DNA of 64,000 bases from Nematostella vectensis (Eukaryota; Cnidaria; Anthozoa; Actiniaria; Edwardsiidae), in contig NC_064044.1 in assembly GCF_932526225.1 (NCBI RefSeq), positions 5,482,747 to 5,546,746 of the forward strand, in the 5' to 3' direction. The translations under genes and the position numbers were made by a program. Within the stretch, counting starts at the first letter, position 1. The number at the start of each line of letters is the position of its first letter. This document shows, piece by piece, positions 23,521 through 31,035 of this stretch. The notes beneath the pieces are model-generated. The model did no database searches. It saw only the letters and a program-made list of their open reading frames with translations, and had not been told where the DNA came from.

Positions 23521-24147
23521 ATGGAAGAATTACGGGAAAAAGTTCCTTTTCATTGTATTATCACAGGACCTACTAATTGTGGGAAGACAAAGTACCTCAC
23601 GGAACAGCTCCGGGGACCGTTCCGGCATGTGTTTGAATACATTGTGTTGATTTGTCCGACTTATGCGAAGAATAAGTCCTATCGTGGATTTGCTCACGGA
23701 GATAAACGTTTCTTGGTATTATCGCCGGATTCTAGTAACACCGATGAGATTAACGAGTTACTAACAGATTGTGCGGTGCTATTTTCTGGTACAAATACGT
23801 TACTCGTTTTGGATGACTGTGCTGTATCGAAAGATCTAAAGCAACGCTCGAACAAGTTTATCGATCTAGCGTTCTCAGGGAGACACGATGGGTTATCAGT
23901 GTGGGTATTGACGCAACAATTAACATCCATAGCAAAGCCCTTCCGTGATAACGTCGCCTGTGTGGTTACATTCCATAATCCATCTCAAACCGGTACCAAA
24001 ACACTGTTTGAAGATTATGGAGGTGACTTAGACGCCGAGACTCGTAAAAAGTTTGTAGAACTGCTGAAAACTGAAAAGTATTCCAGACTCTGTTTCTGCC
24101 TACGGCATCCATTCCAAAATTATTTAGAGATTCCTGCGACGCGGTGA
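23521..24147 (+). CDS. ATP: genome-packaging ATPase (A32/FtsK-HerA type)
   Basis: 208 residues from the first ATG (23521); the frame is open slightly further up, but without an ATG. Walker A is GPTNCGKT (residues 16-23), Walker B LLVLDDC (D98, D99), followed by a sensor-like VWVLTQQL. This family pumps DNA into the capsid in Polintons, adintoviruses and large DNA viruses. It sits 28 bp after the capsid gene. The upstream motif is weak (TATTAAAAAGGA). It ends 59 bp before the next ATG. Both catalytic motifs are intact. Confidence 0.95.
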   Translation: MEELREKVPFHCIITGPTNCGKTKYLTEQLRGPFRHVFEYIVLICPTYAKNKSYRGFAHGDKRFLVLSPDSSNTDEINELLTDCAVLFSGTNTLLVLDDCAVSKDLKQRSNKFIDLAFSGRHDGLSVWVLTQQLTSIAKPFRDNVACVVTFHNPSQTGTKTLFEDYGGDLDAETRKKFVELLKTEKYSRLCFCLRHPFQNYLEIPATR

Positions 24148-24170
24148 GCTCTAGGGCCAGCCCCTCGAAG
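24146..24170. repeat. dispersed palindromic motif, ATPase 3' end copy
   Basis: GAGCTCTAGGGCCAGCCCCT, a diverged copy of the motif found in the terminal repeats (17313-17337). As in the left terminal repeat, it is followed by a GTGGTTTAAA box. Confidence 0.45.
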
Positions 24171-24206
24171 TGGTTTAAAAACATCTTGGTCTACTTACAA
24201 AATAAG

Positions 24207-24737
24207 ATGGCAAGCATTGAGGATTATATGGAAGAGGAACCTGAGTCTAAGGGGAGTTCGAGGGGTGCGCCTCCCGAAGATGATGTTGAAGTCAAACGAG
24301 AATCGCTGGCTATTCTCGCATCTCTTGGGACTACGAAGGAATTTCTTGGTGTCGGTATGAGTCTTGGTGATATCAAGAAGCTCTCGGCGAAAGACGTCGA
24401 GAAATACTTTGTCCGCTACCAGACTGTCTTAGGCAAGCAAGTTACTGATGGATTAGTAGAATCAGCACTTCAAGTGGTGTCTCAAGTCATTTCCTACGTG
24501 GTTCCTGTAGATGACACCGAAGCGCTTAGCAAAGACTTACAGAACGACGAGTTGGTTAAACGCGAACTGTCGAACTTTGCAGGTCTCTTGGTATTGAAGG
24601 GAGGAAGGATGGTAGCACTTGCTAGTGCCCTCTTCCGGGTCGCTAAGCATGTTAAACTAACACCTTCTTCACAGGAGACTTCCAACAAACTTCAAGAAGT
24701 TCCAAGCACAACTGAGCAAACTCTTGAGCACACCTGA
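24207..24737 (+). CDS. Polinton protein of unknown function, 176 aa
   Basis: Start chosen at ATG 24207, which follows a TTTAAAAACA box (24174). The N-terminus is acidic (MASIEDYMEEEPESKG), then helical and amphipathic, with DIKKLSAKDVEKYF and a hydrophobic stretch FAGLLVLKGGRMVALASALF at about residues 126-145. The tail is Ser/Thr/Gln-rich and its last codons run into a 22-bp minisatellite. A copy of the palindromic motif at 24254-24278 encodes SSRGAPPEDD. It lies between the packaging ATPase and small membrane protein genes, so a virion role is plausible. I do not recognise the family; it has no cysteine-protease signature. Confidence 0.8.
   Translation: MASIEDYMEEEPESKGSSRGAPPEDDVEVKRESLAILASLGTTKEFLGVGMSLGDIKKLSAKDVEKYFVRYQTVLGKQVTDGLVESALQVVSQVISYVVPVDDTEALSKDLQNDELVKRELSNFAGLLVLKGGRMVALASALFRVAKHVKLTPSSQETSNKLQEVPSTTEQTLEHT
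24254..24278. repeat. dispersed palindromic motif, in 24207-24737 gene
   Basis: GAGTTCGAGGGGTGCGCCTC followed by CCGAA, in frame inside the gene. Confidence 0.5.
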
Positions 24738-24816
24738 GCACACCTAAGCAAGCTCTTGAGCACACCTGAGCACGTCTGAGCAAGCTCTTGAGCACACCTG
24801 AGCAAGCTCTTAAGCA
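24718..24816. repeat. 22-bp minisatellite (GAGCACACCTGAGCAAGCTC type)
   Basis: About four imperfect units of GAGCACACCTGAGCAAGCTC plus two bases. The first unit encodes the last residues and stop of the upstream gene; the rest fills the intergenic gap. Confidence 0.85.
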
Positions 24817-24824
24817 TGATGTGA

Positions 24825-24834
24825 TTTAAAGATT
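24825..24834 (+). promoter_or_regulatory. TTTAAAGATT promoter-like motif
   Basis: Exact TTTAAAGATT ending 23 bases before ATG 24858. Confidence 0.65.
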
Positions 24835-24857
24835 CTTTATTCAGTGAGTAAAGAATC

Positions 24858-25292
24858 ATGTCTGACGAAAATCAAGAGGTTGAACAAATTACAAAGGACC
24901 CTCCCCCCAGGAAGAAGAGTGCCGCTAAGGAGAAAGATCCTATAAAAGTCGCTTCTGGTAAGAGAGTTGCCGAATATAATAGGAGGTGTAGAGAAGCGCT
25001 CGCTAGGGAGATGAAACGCGAGGCGGAGGCGAGTTCAGAAGACGCTGCACGGGCAGAGACACCCCACCAAGAGGGAGCTCGAGGGGATAGCCTCTCGGAC
25101 GCTTGGATTCCAGAGCTATCGTTTACAACTGTACTGGCTCTAGTTGGAATAGGGCTCACCGCATTGGATATGTATATGCGTTTTTACAAAAAGACGCCCA
25201 AGATCAACGCCAACGAGACTGAAACTTTCGAGAGGCCTGCCGCTCGAGGGGCTAGCCTCCCGAACGCGACGCCAAAAATAGGAATGTTGTGA
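24858..25292 (+). CDS. Polinton single-pass membrane protein, 144 aa
   Basis: Basic, charged N-terminal half (KDPPPRKKSAAKEKD) and one membrane segment at about residues 88-107 (SFTTVLALVGIGLTALDMYM), then a short tail. Two copies of the palindromic motif fall in frame, encoding GARGDSLSDA (25075-25100) and AARGASLPNA (25241-25265), which gives the protein a repeated ARG-x-SL peptide on either side of the membrane segment. Function not recognised; its place among structural genes suggests a virion membrane or assembly role. Confidence 0.8.
   Translation: MSDENQEVEQITKDPPPRKKSAAKEKDPIKVASGKRVAEYNRRCREALAREMKREAEASSEDAARAETPHQEGARGDSLSDAWIPELSFTTVLALVGIGLTALDMYMRFYKKTPKINANETETFERPAARGASLPNATPKIGML
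25075..25100. repeat. dispersed palindromic motif, copy in 24858-25292 gene (a)
   Basis: GAGCTCGAGGGGATAGCCTC followed by TCGGAC, closest to the terminal-repeat copy. Confidence 0.65.
25241..25265. repeat. dispersed palindromic motif, copy in 24858-25292 gene (b)
   Basis: CGCTCGAGGGGCTAGCCTCC followed by CGAAC, with the GGCTAGCC core intact. Confidence 0.65.
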
Positions 25293-25302
25293 TTTAAAGA
25301 TT
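25293..25302 (+). promoter_or_regulatory. TTTAAAGATT promoter-like motif
   Basis: Exact TTTAAAGATT directly after the upstream stop codon (TGA at 25290-25292) and 26 bases before ATG 25329. Confidence 0.65.
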
Positions 25303-25328
25303 ATCTGAATCTGTAATAAATAAAAATC

Positions 25329-25553
25329 ATGTCAACTGAAAACAAACTTGTGAAAACGATCACCGACTCAGCAGTCATCATCGGATTAGCCGCCGGTATG
25401 GGTTATGTTGCTAAAAAGGCTATGAAAGAGTCATTCATCAGCGACCCTTCGTCAAGTGTTACAAACTACGCTAAATGGGTTGCTGTCCTGTCCGGTAGTA
25501 TGTATCTGAAAGATTATCTGGAAACACAAAAGATTTTGCCAAAACCGCTGTAG
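25329..25553 (+). CDS. small Polinton membrane protein, 74 aa
   Basis: Two hydrophobic stretches, AVIIGLAAGMGYVA (about 15-28) and YAKWVAVLSGSMYL (about 47-60), separated by a short polar loop. Own TTTAAAGATT motif and an A-rich leader. No recognised family; a small virion membrane protein is a reasonable guess. Confidence 0.75.
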   Translation: MSTENKLVKTITDSAVIIGLAAGMGYVAKKAMKESFISDPSSSVTNYAKWVAVLSGSMYLKDYLETQKILPKPL

Positions 25554-25557
25554 GCGA

Positions 25558-25567
25558 CTTAAAGATT
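25558..25567 (+). promoter_or_regulatory. CTTAAAGATT promoter-like motif
   Basis: CTTAAAGATT ending 18 bases before ATG 25586. Confidence 0.6.
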
Positions 25568-25585
25568 TTATAGACTGATTAATAA

Positions 25586-25912
25586 ATGGCAAGTATAGCG
25601 CTGATGATTGGCGGGGCTATTCTTAATGCGACGGCATTTGTTGGAGGGAGTTACCTAGCAAGATACTTATCTTCTGATGCTACTCATGTTGATAAAGAAA
25701 AAATAAGACACGATAAAGCGCTTGAAAAGTATCAACAAGCAATGGGTGATTGGCAGAAAAAAAGACAGGAATACCAGGATTGGTTGGGGGAAGAATATAA
25801 TAATAAACTTCGTGCAGACCAGAATGATAAGGAGACCGATCAGGCTTTCAAACTATACGCTCAAACACATCCAGATTTTGATTTGAAAGAGCCTGAGCTC
25901 TCAGATTACTAA
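25586..25912 (+). CDS. small Polinton protein with N-terminal membrane segment, 108 aa
   Basis: The N-terminal hydrophobic segment (IALMIGGAILNATAFVGGSY, residues 4-23) could be a signal anchor. The rest is a charged helix likely to form a coiled coil (about 38-88, rich in K, E and Q), ending in an acidic tail. Family not recognised. Its own promoter motif and tight packing with neighbours support a real gene. Confidence 0.75.
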   Translation: MASIALMIGGAILNATAFVGGSYLARYLSSDATHVDKEKIRHDKALEKYQQAMGDWQKKRQEYQDWLGEEYNNKLRADQNDKETDQAFKLYAQTHPDFDLKEPELSDY

Positions 25913-25932
25913 GACCAAGTAGCAACCAAAAG

Positions 25933-26001
25933 ATGGGAGAGATGGCGTATGTTGGGGGTGGAATGTTAGCCCTTGGCTATGTGGCGAGTAAATGGCTCTG
26001 A
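25933..26001 (+). CDS. candidate 22-residue hydrophobic micropeptide
   Basis: ATG 25933 to TGA 26001: a Gly-rich hydrophobic peptide (MGEMAYVGGGMLALGYVASK plus WL), long enough for one membrane crossing. It sits in the only gap between tightly packed genes and starts 20 bases after the upstream stop. It lacks a clear TTTAAAGATT motif of its own, so it may be translated from the 25586 transcript. Conservation in related elements would decide whether it is real. Confidence 0.4.
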   Translation: MGEMAYVGGGMLALGYVASKWL

Positions 26002-26022
26002 GCATATTCGGTGTAAAGATCA

Positions 26023-26032
26023 CTTAAAGATT
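26023..26032 (+). promoter_or_regulatory. CTTAAAGATT promoter-like motif
   Basis: CTTAAAGATT ending 24 bases before ATG 26057. Confidence 0.6.
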
Positions 26033-26056
26033 TCTTATTCTCAAACAAAATAAGAA

Positions 26057-27079
26057 ATGGATATAGATTTTGATCCCACAACAGAAGAAGGTAGAGAAGA
26101 TTTGAATACTACTGTAGACGAAGATTATGATTCTCTTATTCCAAACGATGGTGAGGGAAGAGAATCATGGAGTGAGAGGATCTCAAACAGATTTGGTAGA
26201 GGTGCAAGCTATGTGAGTAGGAGGTTGATTGATTTATGGAAAACACGAAACCCCGGGAGGGCTGTCCCCGAGTACATGGAGTTACAGAATATGGGAGGTT
26301 CTCCTTCAACGGACACACTTAGGGTAGACCTTTTGTTATCGAAATATCCAGATCTTGATGAAAATCTAGTTCAGATTTCAACGGATGAAAGAGGAAAACA
26401 ATTCATTTCCTTCTATTCTGCGAGAAAAGGTGGTTGGACTAGACCAGAAAGGTTGTATAATGAGGATAAAACGGTGCGGAAGAGTGTTGACGCCAAAATC
26501 AGATCCGGAAAGTACAAGCAAATTCAGATTCAACTCGATGAACTAGACGCTACAGCTAATACACTCAGAGAAGAAGAAGAGAGAAACACCGAGCAAATGA
26601 GAAAAAATAATGAGGAACGAAGTGAAACAACTAACCAAGAAAGACTAAGAGCTATAGATCGTAAAAATGAAGAGCTCAGCGAGAGAAATTCTGTCATAGA
26701 TGAGACTTTGGAAGAGAATCAATTGGAGAGAGAAAATCTTGAAGAGAGAATGTCGTTGAAAGATCGTGTCAAAGCGATTTTTAAGAAATACGGATTTACA
26801 GTCGCTGCTGTTCTAACTGCCACTGGTGTTATAGTTGGTGTTATTGTAAGCAATCTGAAAGCTGGGCTGACTAGTGTTGCAAAAGATGTTGGAAATGGTC
26901 TGAAAACAATAGGCAAAAAATTAGGAGAAATACTCCCAGGAATGGTTGGTGCGATAGCTAGTTTCATATTTAGAACGGCAGGTGAAGTCGTCGGCTTTTT
27001 AGCTAAAAACGCATGGCTTCTCATCGTCGCTGTCGTCCTGTATTTCGTAGAACGGTTTAAAAGGAGACGGAAATCATAA
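26057..27079 (+). CDS. Polinton coiled-coil/membrane protein, 340 aa
   Basis: Acidic N-terminus (1-40), globular middle (about 50-145), a long charged coiled coil (about 152-235, rich in E, R, N and K), then three hydrophobic segments at about 247-266, 293-315 and 316-333 and a basic tail (KRRRKS). The C-terminal Gly/hydrophobic module ILPGMVGAIASFIF to NAWLLIVAVVLYF resembles a membrane protein I associate with Polintons, but no biochemical role is known to me. It lies just upstream of the minor capsid gene, with only 3 bp between stop and next ATG, so a structural or membrane-remodelling role is inferred. Confidence 0.85.
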   Translation: MDIDFDPTTEEGREDLNTTVDEDYDSLIPNDGEGRESWSERISNRFGRGASYVSRRLIDLWKTRNPGRAVPEYMELQNMGGSPSTDTLRVDLLLSKYPDLDENLVQISTDERGKQFISFYSARKGGWTRPERLYNEDKTVRKSVDAKIRSGKYKQIQIQLDELDATANTLREEEERNTEQMRKNNEERSETTNQERLRAIDRKNEELSERNSVIDETLEENQLERENLEERMSLKDRVKAIFKKYGFTVAAVLTATGVIVGVIVSNLKAGLTSVAKDVGNGLKTIGKKLGEILPGMVGAIASFIFRTAGEVVGFLAKNAWLLIVAVVLYFVERFKRRRKS

Positions 27080-27082
27080 CAA

Positions 27083-27706
27083 ATGGTATTACTCTACATT
27101 GAAGGAAAAGTTTCTGACTTTACTGTCTATTTAGAACAACCTATTGAAAAGCCGCGGTTTATCGCGCTGCGAGGATGTGCGTTTCATAATCGTTGTAACA
27201 GTCTCTCAAGCGAGGGAACGGTCTCCGACGGTGAGAACATTATCCTTAGGATCCCCGCGGGGCAGTATACGATCGAGACGCTAAAACGTCAAATAGATGG
27301 GGGTATGCGTCTTGGTGAAAAGTCAGTCTCTATTAGAGACTCGTCACTCGAAGTTCATCGGAACGTCGTGTTGAATGAGCCGCTCGCCTGCCTGTTAGGA
27401 CTCAAGACCAGGGAGCTGGAAGCAAACACTCGCCACGAGATAAAGATGATAGGTCACGAGGCTATTTTTATCCACTGCGATCTTGTGAACGCGTCTGACT
27501 CCCTCCAACAAGGGGCGCCCTCACAAATCCTAACATCTATAGAGCTCGATGAAGGAAAGATATACCTTAATCCACACGATCCGATACAGGTCAGTACCAC
27601 ATCAGTCGGTTACGTGAGTAGTCTCCGTTTTAGTGTAAAGGACGGCGACGGAAATACAATAGAGAGTGGCCTCTACCCGATACGTCTAATCTTAGAAATT
27701 ACTTAA
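27083..27706 (+). CDS. PX: minor capsid protein (penton, single jelly-roll, PX)
   Basis: 207 residues, near the usual length. All-beta pattern with the family landmarks: LRIPAGQYTIETLKRQI (about 55-70), IFIHCDLVNAS (about 127-138), a VSTTSVGYVSSLRFSVKDGDG segment near 170-190, and a final strand ending LYPIRLILEI. In Polintons this protein forms the capsid vertices. Starts 3 bp after the upstream stop; a TTTAAAAGGAG box (27057) lies within the upstream gene. Intact frame. Confidence 0.88.
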   Translation: MVLLYIEGKVSDFTVYLEQPIEKPRFIALRGCAFHNRCNSLSSEGTVSDGENIILRIPAGQYTIETLKRQIDGGMRLGEKSVSIRDSSLEVHRNVVLNEPLACLLGLKTRELEANTRHEIKMIGHEAIFIHCDLVNASDSLQQGAPSQILTSIELDEGKIYLNPHDPIQVSTTSVGYVSSLRFSVKDGDGNTIESGLYPIRLILEIT

Positions 27707-27710
27707 AGAA
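27702..27710 (+). promoter_or_regulatory. CTTAAAGAA promoter-like motif
   Basis: CTTAAAGAA overlaps the stop codon of the minor capsid gene and ends 23 bases before ATG 27734. Confidence 0.55.
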
Positions 27711-27733
27711 TAGCCTCTTTCCATAATAAAACT

Positions 27734-28327
27734 ATGGAAGAATACAATTCGATCTACCCAAATGTATCACAACGTGGTGATAACTTCAGACTTCAAAAGA
27801 TCCACGATGTTTTGGGAAGTTTGGAACAAGAAGTTAAACATTACGAGAACGTGAGGAAAAAGTATAAACGAGCGCAGAGCGTGTTTTCAAAGATAAGTGT
27901 GGGCTTAGGACTCGCATCCGTCATTCTTGGGTCTAGCGGTTTAGGAACTTCTCTGTCAGGTTTTGGTATCATCGTTGGAGTCCCGTTAGGTGCTTTGGCT
28001 GGTGTTTTCGGTCTTACGTCTGCAGGCTGTGCGGCGGTTTCTAAACGACTGTCGCGAAAAGTCTCTAAGCACGACCAAACGGTGGCGATGGCAGGGGCAA
28101 AGGTGAATAGCATACGTGATTTAGTTTCTAAAGCTTTGAAAGACAACAAAATATCAGATGAAGAGTTTTCATTGATCTTGAATGAGGTGGATAAGTTTGA
28201 GGCTCTAAAGCTCCAGATTCGTCAAAAGTCAGGAAAAGAGGACGAAAAAAACGTAAACATTACCAAGCTGAGGGAAACAGTAAGAGAAGAGATTTTGAAA
28301 GACCTGGCGAGTCGACCCGCTCGGTGA
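27734..28327 (+). CDS. Polinton hydrophobic-core helical protein, 197 aa
   Basis: Amphipathic helical N-terminus (QKIHDVLGSLEQEVKHYENV, 21-40), a long Gly/Ala-rich hydrophobic block at about 50-102 (SVGLGLASVILGSSGLG, GIIVGVPLGALAGVFGL), a basic patch, then a helical C-terminal half with DNKISDEEF. I associate this type with animal Polintons, function unknown. The glycine-rich hydrophobic block could insert in a membrane. Own promoter motif; intact. Confidence 0.82.
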   Translation: MEEYNSIYPNVSQRGDNFRLQKIHDVLGSLEQEVKHYENVRKKYKRAQSVFSKISVGLGLASVILGSSGLGTSLSGFGIIVGVPLGALAGVFGLTSAGCAAVSKRLSRKVSKHDQTVAMAGAKVNSIRDLVSKALKDNKISDEEFSLILNEVDKFEALKLQIRQKSGKEDEKNVNITKLRETVREEILKDLASRPAR

Positions 28328-28429
28328 AATTTCTGTTCGAAAGAACCCCCGTTGGATGGATCTACGAATTGAGGTATGCAAAGAACTGATTTAAAAAAAA
28401 TCTTATATGTTAAATGAAGAACATATAAG

Positions 28430-29944
28430 ATGAAGTTTACAGAATTTGTGAAAAGGTACCCTTACTACTCACGCTTTAGGTTCTCTGCCGACGAGCATGG
28501 CGATGTGCAATTCGTTTTCAATGGGGACGAATACGATCCATTCGACAAGAATGGGAATCTAGTCAAAACGTTATATCACTTCCCTGGTAATAGCTGGAAA
28601 CCCGAGAATATCCAGGATTTTCTGGTCGCCGATGACGCACAGGCATACAAGGAAACGGTTCAGCAACTGTTTGGATTTCCGAAACAATATAGACTAGACG
28701 CGCGTGCAGAATACAAAATATCGCCATGGGACGAAAACCCTACGAAAAATAATTACGTCTCTTTTGATGTTTTTATAACACCAAAGGTGAAGACACACTT
28801 TGTTTTTAGGGATATATTCACCGACAGCTTGCTAGTATTCAGAACAGCAAAGGAGGCTAGTAGGTGGCTCGACGCCCCGAACCTCAGTTATTGGAGTCAA
28901 GCCTTAAATTTCGCTATGTTTTGCGCGACTGCTGGATGTGGTGTGACGCGTGACATGATTGACGACTCTCAAGTGGGGTCGTTCTACAGATTCCACATCA
29001 TTTTCACTATCAGACGACTATTAAATGAGCTACAATGTCCTCTCCCGAAAGATAAGCTCTTTAGTTGGAATAAAAACTTCTACAGCGAAGCAGCTTACCA
29101 AAAATTAATGACAGAGTTCCGAACTGGCAGCGATTTTCGGTTCCTTGGACCGATAAATCATGGGTTAGGAAATGTTTATAACTATGATTATCACGGATTG
29201 TCATCTTCTAACGACAAGTATAAACCCTATGGGACCATTGACCAATTACACGACGAATGGGATGCTGCTAAAAGCGACGACGAACACATGAATCACTTTG
29301 AGATCGAGTACCTGAAAGACCCTAGAACCGAGTTTCAGTACGAGTGGTTCTTTCCAGAAAAATCAATGGGACTAACCAAAGCTGGGTTGTCTAGGATAAA
29401 TCAAAGCATAGAAGCCTTTGTTTATTGTATTCTAGGCGCACAAGTTCAAACTCGATCGTCAATCGTCGGCGATAGCGGTTCAGCTCAAGAAACGAAACAA
29501 GTCTTTTCGAAACTCTTTGAAAGCGCAGTGATAGAAAACGATATATCAAAAAGTATACAAAGGTATCAGTTTGCTTTACAACAGGCGAGGCAAAAACTAG
29601 ACTTGGCTTTCGCCCTCGGTTGTTGGTTGAGCCCATCGTATCTTGTGATAAATAACAACACTTCAATCGCTGGTTATAATAACAAGTTACAAAAAGCCAC
29701 TACCGATATGAAATTGGGGCTAAATCCAATAAATAACGAGATAAAAACGATCCCAAAACATAATATGGGTCATTCAAAGATTTTGTTACCTCATACCGAG
29801 TCAGTCACGGCTCACAAACCGAAACCTGAAGCGAAAACAAACCCAAAGCCGGACGTGACTAAACCCTTGAACACGCAGCACGAAAATAACCTTGTCATGA
29901 TCACAGTCTTCACGGCTGGTTTGGCTTGGTATCTATTCCGGTAG
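28430..29944 (+). CDS. large Polinton protein with C-terminal anchor, 504 aa
   Basis: Mixed alpha/beta soluble region (1 to about 455) rich in aromatic residues (for example FTEFVKRYPYYSRF; LNFAMFCATAGCGVTRDM near 165-185; NQSIEAFVYCILGAQVQT near 325-342), then a Lys/Pro linker (KPKPEAKTNPKPDVTK) and a terminal membrane segment (LVMITVFTAGLAWYLF) ending the protein. The topology suggests a tail-anchored surface or virion protein. Family function not known to me. A TTTAAAAAAAATC box lies at 28390. A polyadenylation signal AATAAA follows at 29981-29986. Confidence 0.85.
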   Translation: MKFTEFVKRYPYYSRFRFSADEHGDVQFVFNGDEYDPFDKNGNLVKTLYHFPGNSWKPENIQDFLVADDAQAYKETVQQLFGFPKQYRLDARAEYKISPWDENPTKNNYVSFDVFITPKVKTHFVFRDIFTDSLLVFRTAKEASRWLDAPNLSYWSQALNFAMFCATAGCGVTRDMIDDSQVGSFYRFHIIFTIRRLLNELQCPLPKDKLFSWNKNFYSEAAYQKLMTEFRTGSDFRFLGPINHGLGNVYNYDYHGLSSSNDKYKPYGTIDQLHDEWDAAKSDDEHMNHFEIEYLKDPRTEFQYEWFFPEKSMGLTKAGLSRINQSIEAFVYCILGAQVQTRSSIVGDSGSAQETKQVFSKLFESAVIENDISKSIQRYQFALQQARQKLDLAFALGCWLSPSYLVINNNTSIAGYNNKLQKATTDMKLGLNPINNEIKTIPKHNMGHSKILLPHTESVTAHKPKPEAKTNPKPDVTKPLNTQHENNLVMITVFTAGLAWYLFR

Positions 29945-30156
29945 CATGTGAGATGCACGTGTACGGATGTGACGCATTGCAATAAAACAATACCTGTTCA
30001 CATGCTAAACAATAGACCGCATACCAGACCTCCCTAACAACCACGAACTCTCGATGTAGACACAAAACCTATTTTCAGAACCGCTCGTTGTTAGGGTGAT
30101 TAGGAATGTATGTGTTTTGTAACGTGAGACGCGTTACAAAACTGAGTGGGTCAATG
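29945..30156. other. short gap between convergent Polinton genes
   Basis: AATAAA at 29981-29986 can serve the rightward gene. A second minus-strand frame (30075-30314) overlaps the zinc-repeat gene but has no independent support. Confidence 0.5.
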
Positions 30157-30504
30157 TTAATTTCCGTTACACGTTCTGCAATGATGCTTTTGTCTATCGT
30201 GTTCGCATATTTGAGACCCTCCGCATAACTTACAAAAGGGTCTCTGTTTGCCGTGTTCACACATCCCTTTCCCCTTGCAGTCTTTACAGACATATCTTGC
30301 TCGTCTGTGCTCACAAATGCTACCGCCGTTACATTCTCTGCACCGCGTTTTTCTCCGGTTGTGAGGGCAGATTTGCGATCCGTGACAATCTTTGCAATAA
30401 TATTTCACTCTGCCATGAAGACACTTATAATCCGTTGTTCGCTTTACGGGGGATACTTTCGGGTCCTTCACCGTTTGGTTCTCCATTTCTATCAAACCGG
30501 TCAT
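30157..30504 (-). CDS. zinc-binding repeat protein at the Polinton right end
   Basis: 115 residues on the minus strand. The first nine residues (MTGLIEMEN) are encoded by the terminal repeat and are identical to the polymerase N-terminus; the body is unrelated. It has four tandem 18-residue units of the pattern C-x2-C-x5-C-x-H-x6 (for example CRECNGGSICEHRRARYV), each with three Cys and one His, ending in CRTCNG. Similar Cys/His repeats occur in large DNA virus proteins, often fused to nucleases; no nuclease follows here (stop after CNGN). Possibly nucleic-acid binding. Its promoter lies in the terminal repeat. Confidence 0.8.
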   Translation of the reverse strand: MTGLIEMENQTVKDPKVSPVKRTTDYKCLHGRVKYYCKDCHGSQICPHNRRKTRCRECNGGSICEHRRARYVCKDCKGKGMCEHGKQRPFCKLCGGSQICEHDRQKHHCRTCNGN

Positions 30505-31035
30505 GTCTTTAAACCACTTTCCAAAAGCTTTTTTAGATGTGAGGCCGAGAGGCTAGCCTCCCCGAGCTCCCCCTAGGTGCGACATGTGACAAAATGATTG
30601 ACAGGTTTTTGACAAAATGATTGACAGGTGGGCGTGGTCGTCACGTGACAAAATGATTGACAGGTTTTTGACAAAATGATTGACAGGTGGGCGTGGTCGT
30701 CACGTGACAAAATGATTGACAGGTTTTTGACAAAATGATTGACAGGTGGGCGTGGTCGTCACGTGACAAAGTGATTGACAGGTTCTTGACAAAGTGATTG
30801 ACAGGTGGGCGTGGCCGTCATGTGACAAAGTGATTGACAGGTGGGCGTGGCTATCACGTGACAAAATGATTGACAGGTGGGCGTGGTCGTGTTCGTGTGT
30901 GCAAGGAGTCTTGGGCAAACTCGCGTATGCGCAGGTCGCGAGGCTTGGCGGAGGTGTGCGGAGACTTTTGCGCCATTTTGGAATGAAATTTGGGGTGATG
31001 AAAAATTTGTCCCAGAATCGGCAAAACCCTACTAC
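30477..31035 (-). repeat. Polinton right terminal inverted repeat
   Basis: Inverse of 16846-17405, including the CACGTG-bearing subrepeats (about 30586-30883), the palindromic motif (30541-30568), the TTTAAAGA box and the nine shared start codons. Confidence 0.93.
30506..30513 (-). promoter_or_regulatory. TTTAAAGA promoter-like motif, right-end gene
   Basis: TTTAAAGA one base before the minus-strand ATG (30502-30504), the mirror image of the polymerase start region. Confidence 0.4.

Larger units (their letters stand above)
16846..31035. mobile_element. Polinton/Maverick (adintovirus-like) DNA transposon, full length
   Basis: A 14,190-bp element with inverted termini (AGTAGTAGGG on the left, CCCTACTAC on the right) of about 560 bp. 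It is flanked by TTTGTT at 16840-16845 and TTTGTT at 31036-31041, the 6-bp target duplication typical of Polintons. An empty site with a single AACAAA exists at 56272-56277 in the inverted repeat X copy. It encodes protein-primed polymerase B, integrase, capsid proteins and packaging ATPase. All genes run rightward except integrase and the right-end zinc-repeat gene. Intact termini and mostly open frames indicate a fairly young insertion. Confidence 0.97.

Noticed and set aside
30075-30314. 79-residue frame overlapping the zinc-repeat gene
   Set aside because: Same strand but different frame, no motif; overlaps the well-supported Cys/His repeats.
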